A DNA stretch of 64,000 nucleotides from Nitrospira defluvii (lineage in GTDB: Bacteria; Nitrospirota; Nitrospiria; Nitrospirales; Nitrospiraceae), in the NCBI RefSeq assembly GCF_905220995.1, contig NZ_CAJNBJ010000005.1, positions 17,820 to 81,819 on the forward strand, given 5' to 3'. The position numbers and the translations under genes are program-made. Numbering within the stretch: position 1 is the stretch's first letter; every line of letters begins with the position of its first letter. The notes beneath the pieces were generated by a model. The model searched no databases. It saw only the letters and a program-made list of their open reading frames with translations, and was not told where the DNA came from. Below are positions 9,360-19,496 of the stretch, in pieces.

Positions 9360-9848
9360 ATGGAGATGGACGGTCGCCGCATGACTCCTTTCCCTCAACA
9401 GGCTTCGCCGGGTGCCGCCGGATGGTTCCTCGCCGCCGCTCTTGGTTGCGTCGTGGGGATCGGATTGTACACCTTCGTATACGCCCGAGGAGCGTCGTAC
9501 CTCACCGATGATCCCAAGGCCTGTGTCAACTGTCATGTGATGAATCCACAGTATGACGGGTGGGTCAAATCGAGTCATCGGACGGTCGCGGTCTGTAACG
9601 ATTGCCACACGCCTGAGGGGTTCGTTCCCAAATATGCCTCGAAAGCGTTCAACGGGTTTCTTCATGCGGCGGCTTTTACCGCGGGACGATTTCCGGACGA
9701 GATTCAGATCAAGCCGCACATGCGGGCCATCGCCGATCAGGCCTGCATGAAGTGTCACGCGGAGATCGTGCAGGCCATCAATGTGTCGGATGACCGCGCG
9801 GGACAGCTGTCCTGTGTCCGCTGTCATCACAATGTCGGGCACCAGTAA
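9360..9848 (+). CDS. nrfH: NrfH, tetraheme quinol dehydrogenase subunit of nitrite reductase
   Basis: This is a 162-residue NapC/NirT-type membrane cytochrome. A single membrane helix lies at about 21-42. Four CxxCH heme sites follow at Cys55, Cys79, Cys129 and Cys152. Met61, two residues after the first heme His, matches the unusual axial ligand of NrfH. The protein takes electrons from menaquinol and passes them to NrfA. nrfA starts 14 bases downstream with AAGGAG in the gap, so the pair forms one operon and one membrane complex. An alternative start at 9366 or 9381 is possible. Confidence 0.95.
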   Translation: MEMDGRRMTPFPQQASPGAAGWFLAAALGCVVGIGLYTFVYARGASYLTDDPKACVNCHVMNPQYDGWVKSSHRTVAVCNDCHTPEGFVPKYASKAFNGFLHAAAFTAGRFPDEIQIKPHMRAIADQACMKCHAEIVQAINVSDDRAGQLSCVRCHHNVGHQ

Positions 9849-9862
9849 GGAGCGGGGGCGTC

Positions 9863-11239
9863 ATGAATGAGAAGGGCCGAATCTCGCCGAAGCTTGTATT
9901 TCTTGTGCTAATCGCGGCGGGTGTCGTCTTTGCCCTGGCCGCGCTCCTGGTAAACATTTTCCAGCGCCAGCAGGAGGCCAAGAACACGTTCGTCCGCGTC
10001 GTTGAGTTGACCGATCGGACCGAGGACCCGGCAGAGTGGGGCAAGAACTTTCCGTTTCAATTCGATGCATACCGCCGGACGGTCGATCAAGTGCGCACGC
10101 GCTTCGGCGGGAGCGAAGCGGTGCCGCGCACGCCCACGGATGCTGATCCCCGCTCGGTGGTCGCCCAGTCGAAGATCGAAGAAGACCCGCGACTGAAAAC
10201 CCTGTGGGCCGGCTATGCATTCGCCCATGATTTCCGCGAGGAGCGCGGCCACGCCTTCATGTTGGAAGACCAGGCCTATACCGGACGACAGGCTGTCGTG
10301 CCGCAGCCGGGCACCTGTCTCCAGTGTCATTCGTCCGCCTATGCGCCCATGATGACCCTCGGAGAGGGCGACCTGATGAAGGGGTTTGAGAAGATGAACC
10401 AGTTGCCGTATGCCGAGGCGAGAAAGCTCGTGAATCATCCCGTCACGTGCCTCGACTGCCATGCACCGGACACAATGCAGCTTCGCATCACCAGACCGGC
10501 CTTTATCGAAGGCATCCGCGCGCTCAAGGCGCGCGACGGCATCAAGAACTACGATCCCAATACCATGGCCACCCGTCAGGAGATGCGCGCATTTGTCTGC
10601 GGCCAGTGCCATGTGGAGTATTACTTCAAGGGCCCGGAGAAGCGCTTGACTTTTCCCTGGGCGAACGGTCTGCGCGCCGATGAGATGCTCACGTACTACG
10701 AAGAGACCCGGTTCAAGGACTGGACCCACGCCGACAGCGGCGCGCCGACGCTCAAGGCTCAGCATCCGGAATTCGAACTATGGAGCCAGGGGATTCACGC
10801 CCGCTCGGGTGTGTCCTGTGCCGACTGCCATATGCCCTACAAACGTGAAGGCGCGATGAAGGTCAGCGATCACCATGTGCGCAGCCCGCTCCTCAACATC
10901 AACCGCGCCTGCCAAACGTGCCACAAATGGCCGGAGGCTGAACTCAAAGCGCGGGTCGAGACCGTCCAGCACCGGACGTTCGAGCTGAGAAATCGAGCCA
11001 TGGACGCAGTGGTGGCCTTGATCAGCGACCTAAAGGGAGCGCGCCAACGCGGAGAGACAGTCGCCGACATCTCCGCCGCCCAAGGGTTTCAGCGCCAGGC
11101 CCAATTCCTGTTGGATTTCGTCGAGGCGGAAAACTCCACCGGCTTCCACGCGCCGCAGGAAGCGGCCCGCGTGTTAGGGATGTCGATCGACTTAGCCCGT
11201 CAGGGGCAACTCGCGCTTCGTGAACGGAAAGGGCCCTAG
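9863..11239 (+). CDS. nrfA: NrfA, pentaheme ammonia-forming nitrite reductase
   Basis: This periplasmic enzyme of 458 residues reduces nitrite to ammonium with six electrons. The N-terminal hydrophobic segment (10-32) may stay as an anchor. Five heme sites are seen: CLQCH 152-156, CLDCH 196-200, CGQCH 246-250, CADCH 319-323 and CQTCH 350-354. Arg128 (in ERGHAF), the Tyr of CHVEYYF (253/254) and His312 (in IHARSG) match the catalytic Arg, Tyr and His, and KAQHPEFE matches the calcium site. The first, active-site heme has His where the well-studied enterobacterial enzyme has Lys (CxxCK). In a nitrifier it could supply ammonium from nitrite or serve respiration. Confidence 0.95.
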   Translation: MNEKGRISPKLVFLVLIAAGVVFALAALLVNIFQRQQEAKNTFVRVVELTDRTEDPAEWGKNFPFQFDAYRRTVDQVRTRFGGSEAVPRTPTDADPRSVVAQSKIEEDPRLKTLWAGYAFAHDFREERGHAFMLEDQAYTGRQAVVPQPGTCLQCHSSAYAPMMTLGEGDLMKGFEKMNQLPYAEARKLVNHPVTCLDCHAPDTMQLRITRPAFIEGIRALKARDGIKNYDPNTMATRQEMRAFVCGQCHVEYYFKGPEKRLTFPWANGLRADEMLTYYEETRFKDWTHADSGAPTLKAQHPEFELWSQGIHARSGVSCADCHMPYKREGAMKVSDHHVRSPLLNINRACQTCHKWPEAELKARVETVQHRTFELRNRAMDAVVALISDLKGARQRGETVADISAAQGFQRQAQFLLDFVEAENSTGFHAPQEAARVLGMSIDLARQGQLALRERKGP

Positions 11240-11345
11240 CTCCACACGCTTGCTTAGCGGAACACCGTCCCTCTGATCCGGAGCTATGTGCCTCTACGGG
11301 TTATCCGAGGCAGCCTCAGCGCGTTCGGGAGAAAGGGCTTACCGC

Positions 11346-12580
11346 GTGCGTGTCCTCGTGTTGAACTGCGGCAGTTCAAGCCTGAAATTCCGGGTGGTAG
11401 ACATCCGCGATGAGACGTCGACCACCATGATCAGCGGAATGGTGGATCGCATCGGCGGTGAGGCGAGGCTGCGGCCGGCTCACGGTTCCCTGTCGGACTC
11501 GGAACTCCAGCAGGACATTCGCAACCACGACCAGGCTGTTCGGTGGGCGCTCGACCGTTGCAAGCGGTGTGATGTCGTGGCCGTCGGCCATCGCGTGGTT
11601 CATGGGGGCGCCAACTTTCAGCAACCCGTCCGCATCGACGCGACCGTCACGGCTGAGATCGAGCAGCTCAGCGAGCCGGCGCCGTTGCACAACCCGGCAT
11701 GTTTATTCGGGATCAACGCTGCGCGGATGGTGCTGGGGCACGAGATGCCCATGGTGGCGGTGTTCGAGACGGCGTTTTTCTGTACGATGCCGGAGTACCC
11801 GCCACCTACGCGCTTCCACAGGACCTGGCGGCGCAGTATCGCATCCGGCGCTATGGGTTCCACGGGATCGCCCATGCCTCGCTCGTGCATGGCTATGCGA
11901 CGCAGACGGGACGATCGGTGGACACCGTTCGCGCCATCACGCTGCATCTCGGGAACGGGTGCTCCGCCGCGGCGATCCAGGGAGGCCGATCGGTGGATAC
12001 CTCCATGGGGTTTACCCCGTTGGAAGGCTTGGTGATGGGCACGCGCTCCGGTGACCTCGATCCGGCGATCGTGGGCTATTTGTCTCGCCGGGAACGGGCG
12101 TCGGTGGAGCAGATCGAGCAGTGGCTCAACGAACGGTCCGGTCTCTTGGGCCTGTCGGGCTTGTCGCACGATGTGCGGGATTTGCTGGCGGCTGAGCAGC
12201 GGGGAGAGGCGCGCGCCGGGTTCGCCCTCGAGGTCTTTTGCTACAGAGTGCGCAAATATATCGGCGCCTACCTGGCGGTCCTTGGCGGCGCGGACGCGGT
12301 GGTGTTCGGCGGAGGCATCGGCGAACATTCCGCTGAAATCCGTGCCCGCGTCTGCGACGGGATGGCCTGGTGCGGGCTTGTGTTGGACCGGGACCTGAAC
12401 GATAAGACCGTGGCCCTGGCGTCGGGCAGTGCGGCCCGCATCAGCCGGGACGGTGCCAAAGCGGACACCTACGTCGTGGCTGCCGACGAAGAAACCTGGA
12501 TCGCGCGTGAAACCGTGCGATGTCTGTGCGAGGCCAATCATCACCACGACACACCGAAACCTGGCAAAGGAGCAATATGA
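11346..12580 (+). pseudogene. ackA: Acetate kinase, full length but frameshifted
   Basis: GTG 11346 starts MRVLVLNCGSSSLKF, a normal acetate kinase beginning. The frame is good through VFETAFFCTMPE (to 11795). Homology then continues one frame over from VPATYALPQDLAAQYRI, and includes HLGNGCSAAA, GFTPLEGLVMGTRSGDLDP and FGGGIGEHSAEIR, to TGA at 12578-12580. Compared with the copy at 4603, one base is missing at 11796-11797. Repaired, the protein would have about 411 residues and be complete. The stop overlaps the phosphoketolase ATG as ATGA, so the two genes were built as one unit converting sugar phosphates to acetate and ATP. It may be a real break or a sequence error. Confidence 0.9.
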
Positions 12581-15066
12581 ACACCGACTACGACCGAGAT
12601 GACCATCAGCTGGCGCAGCAAGCCGCGCAATATCGCCACGACGATCCCCAGTTCGCCTGTTGGGCGCAGGGCTATGGCGTCATCCGCCATACCGATGAGA
12701 CCCAGGCGCGGATCCACGACCTCGCGACCAGGCTCGCGGATCAGGCCCGACAGGGAGACGGAGTCGCGTTCTACGAGTTGCTGGCCTCGTTGGATCGACT
12801 CACGAGCGCAGGACTCTGGATGGTTGTGCATCAGACGTATGCGAGGAACGTGTATCTGGACGGTCGTCCGTTGGACGTCGAAGATTTCAAGGTCCAACCC
12901 GATGGCCATACCGGCGGCTCGCTCAACATGGTGCCTGCCTACGCCGCGTATCTGGCCGCCAACGTCCTGACCGGCCACACACGTGCCTGGCTGATGGGAC
13001 AGGGGCACTGCGTGGCGGCCGTGGACTCGCTGAATCTGTTGGTCGGCAACATGACGGAGGCGCATGCGGCCAGGTATTCCGTCAACGATGAAGGGCTGAC
13101 CCGCTACGTGCGAGATTTCTATGCCTATCGCCTTCGGGAGGATGGCCGTCAAGACTCTCCGCTGGGCAGTCATGTGAACGCTCACACGGCGGGAGGGCTG
13201 GCGGAGGGCGGCTATCTGGGCTTTGCCGAGTTGCAGTACGTCCATATGCCCTTGCCAGGCGAACGACTCGTGGCGTTCCTCTCCGATGGTGCATTCGAAG
13301 ATCAACGGGGCAGCGATTGGGCGCCGCGCTGGTGGCGCGCCGAGGATTCCGGTCTCGTCATGCCGATCATGATCAAGAACGGGCGGCGGATCGATCAACG
13401 CACAACCATGTCCCAACAGGGCGGCGCGGCCTGGTTCAGCGACCACCTGACACTGAACGGGTTCGACCCGATCCTTTTCGACGGGCGCGATCCCGCGGCG
13501 TTCCTGTGGGCGATTGTCGAGATGGAACGCCGGATTGAGGAAGCGGTCGAAGCAATCCGATCGGGACAGAGCACGTACCCGATTCGCTTGCCTTACGGCA
13601 TTGCGCTCGCGCCGAAGGGAGCCGGCTTTCCCGGAGAAGGCACGAACCTGGCGCATAATCTGCCGTTGATGGCGAACCCGCGCATGGACGCGCGGGCGGC
13701 AGCGCTGTTCAATGAAGGCGCGAAGCGACTGTGGGTGGCTTCGACGGAACTTGGCGATGCCGTCAGCGCAGTTCAGCACCATAAGAACGCTGGCCGTCCG
13801 CTGGAACGCGACCACGCCTTGGCGCATCGCTCGGCCTCCGTGGACGAACATCCTTCGCCACCGTTCCGGTCCGTGTCGGTGGAGGGGAGGCCTCATCCGG
13901 ATTGCTGGACCAGAACGTCCCCGATGGCGGCGGTCGATGAGGTGTTTGCCGCGCTGGTGCACGCGAATCCGCATCTGCGCCCTCGCGTCGGCAATCCCGA
14001 CGAGATGCGCTCGAACCGATTGCTCAGGACGCTGGAGCTGTTGAAGTTTCGGGTGACGGACCCCGAGCCCGGGATTCCTGAATCCGTACAGGGCGGAGTG
14101 ATCACCGCGTTGAACGAAGAGGCTGTTGCATCGGCCGCTCTGGCCAACAAGGGCGGGATCAATCTGATCCATACCTACGAAGCCTTCGGGAGCAAGATGC
14201 ATGGAGCGATCCGACAAGAAATCATCTTTGCCAACCATTGTCAGGAAGCCGGTCGCCCGCAACAGTGGCTGTCCATCTCGTTGATTCTGACGTCCCATAC
14301 CTGGGAGAACGGCAAGAATGAGCAATCTCACCAAGATCCCAGCATGGCCGAAGCGATGTTGGGTGAGTCGTCGCACATCTCGCGCGTGGTCTTTCCGGCC
14401 GACTTCAACAGTGCCGCGGCCGTCATGGAGCAGGTCTATCGGACGCAGGGACAGCTCTGGACCCTCGTGGTGCCGAAAGCGGACGTGATTCCGGATCTGT
14501 TCACGGACGCCGAAGCCAGATGTCTCGTCGGCGACGGCGGTATGCGATTGGACTGGGCGAGCTATGAACCGGATCGCGCGCGGATCGTCCTCACGGCGGT
14601 CGGGGCCTATCAACTCGGTGAGACCCTGACCGCCGCGCGGCGCTTGCGTGAACGTGAGGTGCCGCATGTCGTCGCGTACCTGCTTGAGCCGGGCCGCTTT
14701 CGTCATCCACGCCACGAGGGAGAACGGGCGCATCAGGCGTCGCCGGCACTGGTTGAACGATTGTTTCCCTCCACGATTCACGCGCGTGTGTTCCTGACTC
14801 ATACGAGGCCGGAAGCGATTCTCGGCGTCGTCGGGCCGCTCCATACGGGACCGCGCACGAGAGGACTGGGGTACACCAATCAGGGTGGGACCTTGAACAC
14901 GTCGGGGCTGTTTTTCCTCAACCGCTGTAGCTGGGCACACGTGCTGGCTGAAGCGGCCGAATTGCTGGAGGTGCCGCGAGCGCGGCTCCTGAGCGCGGAA
15001 GAAATCCAGGCGCTCGATGGGCAACGAAGCCCGCACGGCGTGATCATTCCAGAGGTGGAGGGGTGA
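12577..15066 (+). CDS. xfp: Xylulose-5-phosphate/fructose-6-phosphate phosphoketolase
   Basis: ATG 12577 overlaps the acetate kinase stop and is chosen over 12520, giving 829 residues, the usual size. The thiamine-diphosphate enzyme splits xylulose-5-P or fructose-6-P with phosphate to acetyl-phosphate and an aldose phosphate. Family segments include GHTGGSLNMVPAY near 111-123, MGQGHCVA, SDGAFEDQRGSDWAPRWW, QQGGAAWF and, near the end, RGLGYTNQGGTLNTSGL. An insertion-like stretch around 420-450 rich in His, Pro and Ser separates the two main domains. With acetate kinase and PEP synthase close by, it points to a carbon route around lower glycolysis. Confidence 0.95.
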   Translation: MNTDYDRDDHQLAQQAAQYRHDDPQFACWAQGYGVIRHTDETQARIHDLATRLADQARQGDGVAFYELLASLDRLTSAGLWMVVHQTYARNVYLDGRPLDVEDFKVQPDGHTGGSLNMVPAYAAYLAANVLTGHTRAWLMGQGHCVAAVDSLNLLVGNMTEAHAARYSVNDEGLTRYVRDFYAYRLREDGRQDSPLGSHVNAHTAGGLAEGGYLGFAELQYVHMPLPGERLVAFLSDGAFEDQRGSDWAPRWWRAEDSGLVMPIMIKNGRRIDQRTTMSQQGGAAWFSDHLTLNGFDPILFDGRDPAAFLWAIVEMERRIEEAVEAIRSGQSTYPIRLPYGIALAPKGAGFPGEGTNLAHNLPLMANPRMDARAAALFNEGAKRLWVASTELGDAVSAVQHHKNAGRPLERDHALAHRSASVDEHPSPPFRSVSVEGRPHPDCWTRTSPMAAVDEVFAALVHANPHLRPRVGNPDEMRSNRLLRTLELLKFRVTDPEPGIPESVQGGVITALNEEAVASAALANKGGINLIHTYEAFGSKMHGAIRQEIIFANHCQEAGRPQQWLSISLILTSHTWENGKNEQSHQDPSMAEAMLGESSHISRVVFPADFNSAAAVMEQVYRTQGQLWTLVVPKADVIPDLFTDAEARCLVGDGGMRLDWASYEPDRARIVLTAVGAYQLGETLTAARRLREREVPHVVAYLLEPGRFRHPRHEGERAHQASPALVERLFPSTIHARVFLTHTRPEAILGVVGPLHTGPRTRGLGYTNQGGTLNTSGLFFLNRCSWAHVLAEAAELLEVPRARLLSAEEIQALDGQRSPHGVIIPEVEG

Positions 15067-15221
15067 GCGTGCATCACACGTTCGGTACAGGGAGGGGGGA
15101 GAAGACACCCAGGGCAGGACCGCATGCAGGCAGGATCGGTCAATCGTCTCGATGCAGAACGTGGATCGACCATGCGTATGCCGGGCACAGCCCATCGGGT
15201 CCCACCCAGTGAAAGGTGCCA

Positions 15222-16106
15222 ATGGAGGAGACGCTCCAGTTCCCTGCCCAGGCGACTCGCACGATGTCCGTCCTCCGAGCGTTTCAAGGAGCGGCGTGGA
15301 ACTTTTGGCATCATGGCTGCACGACGTTGGCCGCGTCGCTCGCGTTCTTCTCCCTGCTGTCGTTTTTTCCGCTGGTGTTTTTGCTGCTCTCGCTGGCCGG
15401 CGGACTACGCCACCAGATGAAGGGGCATGAGTATTTGCTTGAGCTACTGCAGGGCTTCATGCCGGAGTTGGGCGATCAATTGGCCATGGAGGTAGGGGGG
15501 GTGGCGGGGGAAGACACCGTGCGCTGGGTAGCCGGGATCTCCTTTGTCTGGTTCGGGTTGCTGGTGTTTTACGAAGTGGACGACGCCGTGAACATTGTCT
15601 TTGGCACCGCCCATTTGCGGCATGCCTTGGGCACCACTGCCATAGCCGTCGGGCTGCTCGGAGTCGTCGGATTGTTCTTCACGCTCTCGTTTCTCGTGAC
15701 GCAGATTTTTCGTATGCTGCTTCATCAGGCCTCCCGGATCGGCAATCTCAACTTTGAGGAGCTGCTCGTGAACCATTTTATGCTCTCCTATCTGCTGCCG
15801 TTTGTGCTCGTCTTCGCCGTTTCGACGGGCCTCTATCGCTATGTGCCGAGAAGCCTCCCGGCATGGCGGGAGGCCGCCATCGGAGGGATCACGCTGACGC
15901 TCCTGTGGGAAGCGGCCAAGCACATCTTCAGTCTGTATCTGCAGACGCTGTCTATCTACAGTCTCATGTACGGCTCGTTTCTGGTAATGGTGCTCTTTCC
16001 GCTGTGGGTCTATTATTCGGCGGCATTGCTGCTGTTCGGCGCGGCGGTCGCCATGAAGGGAACGCTGAGGAATCTGGGACTGAACGAAGTGAGGTGGAAA
16101 TCATGA
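15222..16106 (+). CDS. YihY/BrkB family inner-membrane protein
   Basis: ATG 15222 (MEETLQFP) is preferred to GTG 15216. The 294-residue protein has about six membrane helices with the family core AAWNFWHHGCTTLAASLAFF and SLLSFFPLVF, RYVPRSLPAWREAAIGG and LYGSFLVMVLFPLW-like ends. It was once annotated as ribonuclease BN by mistake; its true function is unknown. The stop TGA at 16104-16106 overlaps the ATG of the PEP synthase gene (ATGA), so translation is probably coupled. Confidence 0.85.
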   Translation: MEETLQFPAQATRTMSVLRAFQGAAWNFWHHGCTTLAASLAFFSLLSFFPLVFLLLSLAGGLRHQMKGHEYLLELLQGFMPELGDQLAMEVGGVAGEDTVRWVAGISFVWFGLLVFYEVDDAVNIVFGTAHLRHALGTTAIAVGLLGVVGLFFTLSFLVTQIFRMLLHQASRIGNLNFEELLVNHFMLSYLLPFVLVFAVSTGLYRYVPRSLPAWREAAIGGITLTLLWEAAKHIFSLYLQTLSIYSLMYGSFLVMVLFPLWVYYSAALLLFGAAVAMKGTLRNLGLNEVRWKS

Positions 16107-18523
16107 TGGCTCGTCTCGTTTCACCGGGTGTGCTGGTGCGCTGGTTCGAAGACATCGGCATCGAGGATGTGCCGGTCGTCGGGGGCAAGAACGCATCATT
16201 GGGGGAAATGTATCGGGAGTTGGCCGCCCAAGGAGTCAAGGTCCCGAACGGGTTTGCAATTACGGCGCAGGCCTATCGGGAGTTTGTCCGCGAGGCCGGA
16301 CTTGAGGCGGTCATTTCGGATGCCTTGAAGGACTTGGATGCGCGGGATCTGGACAACCTCCGCCGGCGGGGCAGTCGCATCCGCCAAGCCATGCTCGCGG
16401 CGACCTTGCCGGACGCGCTCGCGCGTGAGATCCTCGCGGCCTACGCCCGGTTGGGCGAGGGAGCCCAGGAGCCGGTCGATGTCGCCGTGCGGAGCAGCGC
16501 CACCGCGGAGGATCTGCCGGATGCCAGTTTCGCGGGGCAGCAGGAGACCTACCTGAACGTGCAGGGGCCGCTGGCGCTGCTCGACACCTGCAAGCGGTGT
16601 TTCGCGTCCTTGTTTACCGACCGCGCGATCGCCTATCGGGTCGAGAAAGGCTTCGATCATCGGAAGATTGCCCTCTCCATCGGGGTCCAGCGCATGGTCC
16701 GCTCGGACCTCGCCGCCGCCGGCGTCATGTTCTCCATCGATACGGAGACGGGGTTCGAGCAGGCCGTCTTGATCAATGCTTCCTACGGTCTCGGTGAGAA
16801 CGTCGTGCAGGGCTCGGTGAACCCCGATGAATTCTATGTCTTCAAGCCGACGCTCAAGGATGGTTACCGCCCTATCTTAAGTAAACGCCTGGGCAGTAAG
16901 GAGTTCAAACTGATTTACGATGCGGGCGGGAACAAGATGGTGAAGAATGTGCCGGTGCCTCCCGACGACCGGGCGAGATTCGCCATTACGGACGATGAAA
17001 TCCTCACGCTTGCCCGTTGGGCGTGCGTGATCGAAGACCACTATCGCGCCAAACGCGGCGTCGCCAGTCCGATGGATATGGAGTGGGCCAAGGACGGGCG
17101 CACCGGCGCACTCTTCATTGTGCAGGCAAGGCCCGAGACGGTGCAGTCGCAGAGGGATCTCGATGTGATCGAAACCTATCGCCTCACCCAGCGCGGCCGC
17201 GTGCTCGTCAGCGGGCGCAGCGTGGGCGGCAGAATCGGCCAGGGGACGGTCCGGGTCATCAAGCAGGTTCAGCAGATGCAGGACTTTCGTGAGGGCGACG
17301 TGCTGGTGACTGATAAGACCGACCCCGATTGGGTGCCCATCATGAAACGGGCCGCGGCTATCGTCACGAATCGTGGAGGCCGGACCTGCCATGCTGCGAT
17401 CGTGAGTCGCGAATTGGGCCTGCCGGCCATTGTGGGGGCGGAGGCCGCGACGGAACGCTTGATAGACGGCCAGGTCGTCACGGTCTCATGCGCCGAGGGC
17501 GAGACCGGATATGTGTACGAGGGCCGGTTGCCGGTCGAGGTCGACCGGGTGAGCCTCAAAGACCTGCGCCGCCCCAAGACCGCGATCATGATGAATGTGG
17601 CCAATCCGGAAGAAGCCTTTCGCCTGTCATTTCTCCCCAACGACGGGGTCGGGCTGGCCCGCGAGGAATTCATCATCGCCAACTCCGTCAAAGCCCATCC
17701 GCTTGCCCTGCTCGATTATGAACGTCTCGACGATCCATCCGTGAAGGCCGAGATCGACCGGATCACGCTGGGTTATCACGACAAAGCGCAGTTCTTTGTG
17801 GACAAGCTGGCACAAGGGGTAAGCATGATCGCGGCAGCCTTCTATCCGAAGGACGTGATCGTCCGGCTCAGCGACTTCAAATCAAACGAGTATGCCAACC
17901 TGATTGGTGGCCGTCGGTACGAACCGAACGAAGAGAACCCCATGCTGGGTTTCCGGGGCGCCTCCCGCTACTACGATGCACGCTACCAGGCAGGCTTTGC
18001 CCTGGAATGCCGTGCATTGCGTGACGTGCGGGAGACGATGGGCCTGATCAACGTCAAGATCATGATCCCCTTCTGCCGGACGATTGACGAGTGCCGGCGG
18101 GTGCTCGGCGAAATGGCGCGGCACGGATTACGGCGCGGCGAGCGCGGTTTGGAGGTGTACCTCATGTGCGAAATTCCTAGCAACGTCATCCTCGCCGAAG
18201 AGTTCGCGGAGTTGTGCGATGGATTCTCCATCGGCTCGAACGATCTGACGCAACTGACCTTGGGAGTGGATCGGGACTCTGACCTCGTGGCCCCGCTGTT
18301 TGACGAGCGCAATCCGGCCGTCACCCGGATGATCTCAATGGCGATTCGCGCCACCAAGACCACAGGTCGGAAGATCGGCATCTGCGGGCAGGCGCCCAGC
18401 GACTATCCGGAGTTCACTCGGTTCCTGGTCGAGGAAGGCATCGACAGCATTTCGCTCAATCCGGATGCCGTCGTACGCACCACGGAAGCGGTCTTGGCGA
18501 TCGAACAGCGCCTGGTGAAATGA
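16103..18523 (+). CDS. ppsA: Phosphoenolpyruvate synthase
   Basis: From ATG 16103 the protein has 806 residues, normal for the family. The N-terminal ATP-grasp part shows GGKNASLGEMYREL and SSATAEDLPDASFAGQQ. The swivelling phosphohistidine domain has GGRTCHAAIVSRELG with His430. The C-terminal TIM barrel has NDLTQLTLGVDRDS and the reactive Cys in GICGQAPSDYPEF. It makes PEP from pyruvate and ATP, giving AMP and phosphate. It overlaps yihY and is followed by a UspA gene. Confidence 0.96.
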   Translation: MMARLVSPGVLVRWFEDIGIEDVPVVGGKNASLGEMYRELAAQGVKVPNGFAITAQAYREFVREAGLEAVISDALKDLDARDLDNLRRRGSRIRQAMLAATLPDALAREILAAYARLGEGAQEPVDVAVRSSATAEDLPDASFAGQQETYLNVQGPLALLDTCKRCFASLFTDRAIAYRVEKGFDHRKIALSIGVQRMVRSDLAAAGVMFSIDTETGFEQAVLINASYGLGENVVQGSVNPDEFYVFKPTLKDGYRPILSKRLGSKEFKLIYDAGGNKMVKNVPVPPDDRARFAITDDEILTLARWACVIEDHYRAKRGVASPMDMEWAKDGRTGALFIVQARPETVQSQRDLDVIETYRLTQRGRVLVSGRSVGGRIGQGTVRVIKQVQQMQDFREGDVLVTDKTDPDWVPIMKRAAAIVTNRGGRTCHAAIVSRELGLPAIVGAEAATERLIDGQVVTVSCAEGETGYVYEGRLPVEVDRVSLKDLRRPKTAIMMNVANPEEAFRLSFLPNDGVGLAREEFIIANSVKAHPLALLDYERLDDPSVKAEIDRITLGYHDKAQFFVDKLAQGVSMIAAAFYPKDVIVRLSDFKSNEYANLIGGRRYEPNEENPMLGFRGASRYYDARYQAGFALECRALRDVRETMGLINVKIMIPFCRTIDECRRVLGEMARHGLRRGERGLEVYLMCEIPSNVILAEEFAELCDGFSIGSNDLTQLTLGVDRDSDLVAPLFDERNPAVTRMISMAIRATKTTGRKIGICGQAPSDYPEFTRFLVEEGIDSISLNPDAVVRTTEAVLAIEQRLVK

Positions 18524-18569
18524 TCGCTGCCCGCAGAAAAGCGGCGGCCAGGAAGAATGGTTCATCATA

Positions 18570-19496
18570 ATGGGGAAAAGAATGCGAATGGCGTCGAGGA
18601 GGACAACGGGCTGCGTGTTGTTGCCCACCGACTTTCAGCAACCGGCTCGGCGGGCGTTTAACTACGCCTTGAAACTTGCAAACGTATACGGCGTCAAACT
18701 GGAAATTGTCCATGTGATCAAGACTGTGTCCGAATCATCGCAGGTGTCCCCTGAGAGCCGCTCTCTGGATTCCCTCAAAACTTCCGCGTTGCTTGAGCTG
18801 GGACGGTTGACGAGCATGGCGAAGGACGCTGGAATCAATGCACAACCTCGCCTGCTCTTCGGCGGTCCCAGCGACTGTATCCTGGAGTCCGCGGCCGCTT
18901 ATCATGCGGGGCTCATCGTCATGGGAACACACGGACACACCGGATGGGATCGATTGCGGCTCGGCAGTACCGCGCAAGCGGTCGTGCGGGAAGCCTCCTG
19001 TCCCGTGTTGACGTTGCAGGAAGTCGTGGCGCGAGATTCGTTTCGACATCATGCCAAGGTCAGCCTGGATCGGTTACTGGTGGCCACCGACTTCTCACCC
19101 TGCGCCGATGCGGCCTTGCGCTATGTATCCGGGATGGCAGCACGGCTGAAGGCACAGGTCTGTATCGTGCACGCGGCGGATGAGGGGATGGCCCACAAGG
19201 TCGGACTGCGCAAGCTGAGGATCCTCACCCGGGAGCTACAGCAGAACGGCATCGCCGCAGAGAGTATGTCCGCTCCTGGCGACCCGGTCGAGATCATCCT
19301 GCGTCTGGCTGCGCAGTGGCAGGCCGACGTGATTGCAGCCGGCACCCAAGGTCGACGAGGACTGGCCCGAATGTTGCTGGGAAGTGTGGCGGAGGCGCTA
19401 TTGGGCCGAGCCGGTTGTCCTGTTCTGATCCTTAGAAACGTTTCGCAATTCCTCCCCGCTGGTGATCGCCACGAAAGGCGACGCACAAGCTCATGA
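18570..19496 (+). CDS. Tandem universal stress protein (two UspA domains)
   Basis: The 308-residue protein has two UspA repeats, about 10-150 and 165-295. Each ends with the nucleotide-binding pattern G-x2-G-x9-[21 protein letters not shown] in the first and [18 protein letters not shown] in the second. Such proteins bind ATP or AMP and help survival under starvation or oxidative stress. It overlaps the next gene, an antiporter, by ATGA, which suggests a link to ion homeostasis. It is one of three tandem Usp proteins in the window (also 25928 and 34966). Confidence 0.93.
   Translation: MGKRMRMASRRTTGCVLLPTDFQQPARRAFNYALKLANVYGVKLEIVHVIKTVSESSQVSPESRSLDSLKTSALLELGRLTSMAKDAGINAQPRLLFGGPSDCILESAAAYHAGLIVMGTHGHTGWDRLRLGSTAQAVVREASCPVLTLQEVVARDSFRHHAKVSLDRLLVATDFSPCADAALRYVSGMAARLKAQVCIVHAADEGMAHKVGLRKLRILTRELQQNGIAAESMSAPGDPVEIILRLAAQWQADVIAAGTQGRRGLARMLLGSVAEALLGRAGCPVLILRNVSQFLPAGDRHERRRTSS

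Noticed and set aside
12541..15222. 893-codon minus-strand frame over the phosphoketolase gene
   Set aside because: A high-GC shadow of a conserved gene; the translated sequence is Arg-, His- and Gln-rich and not protein-like.
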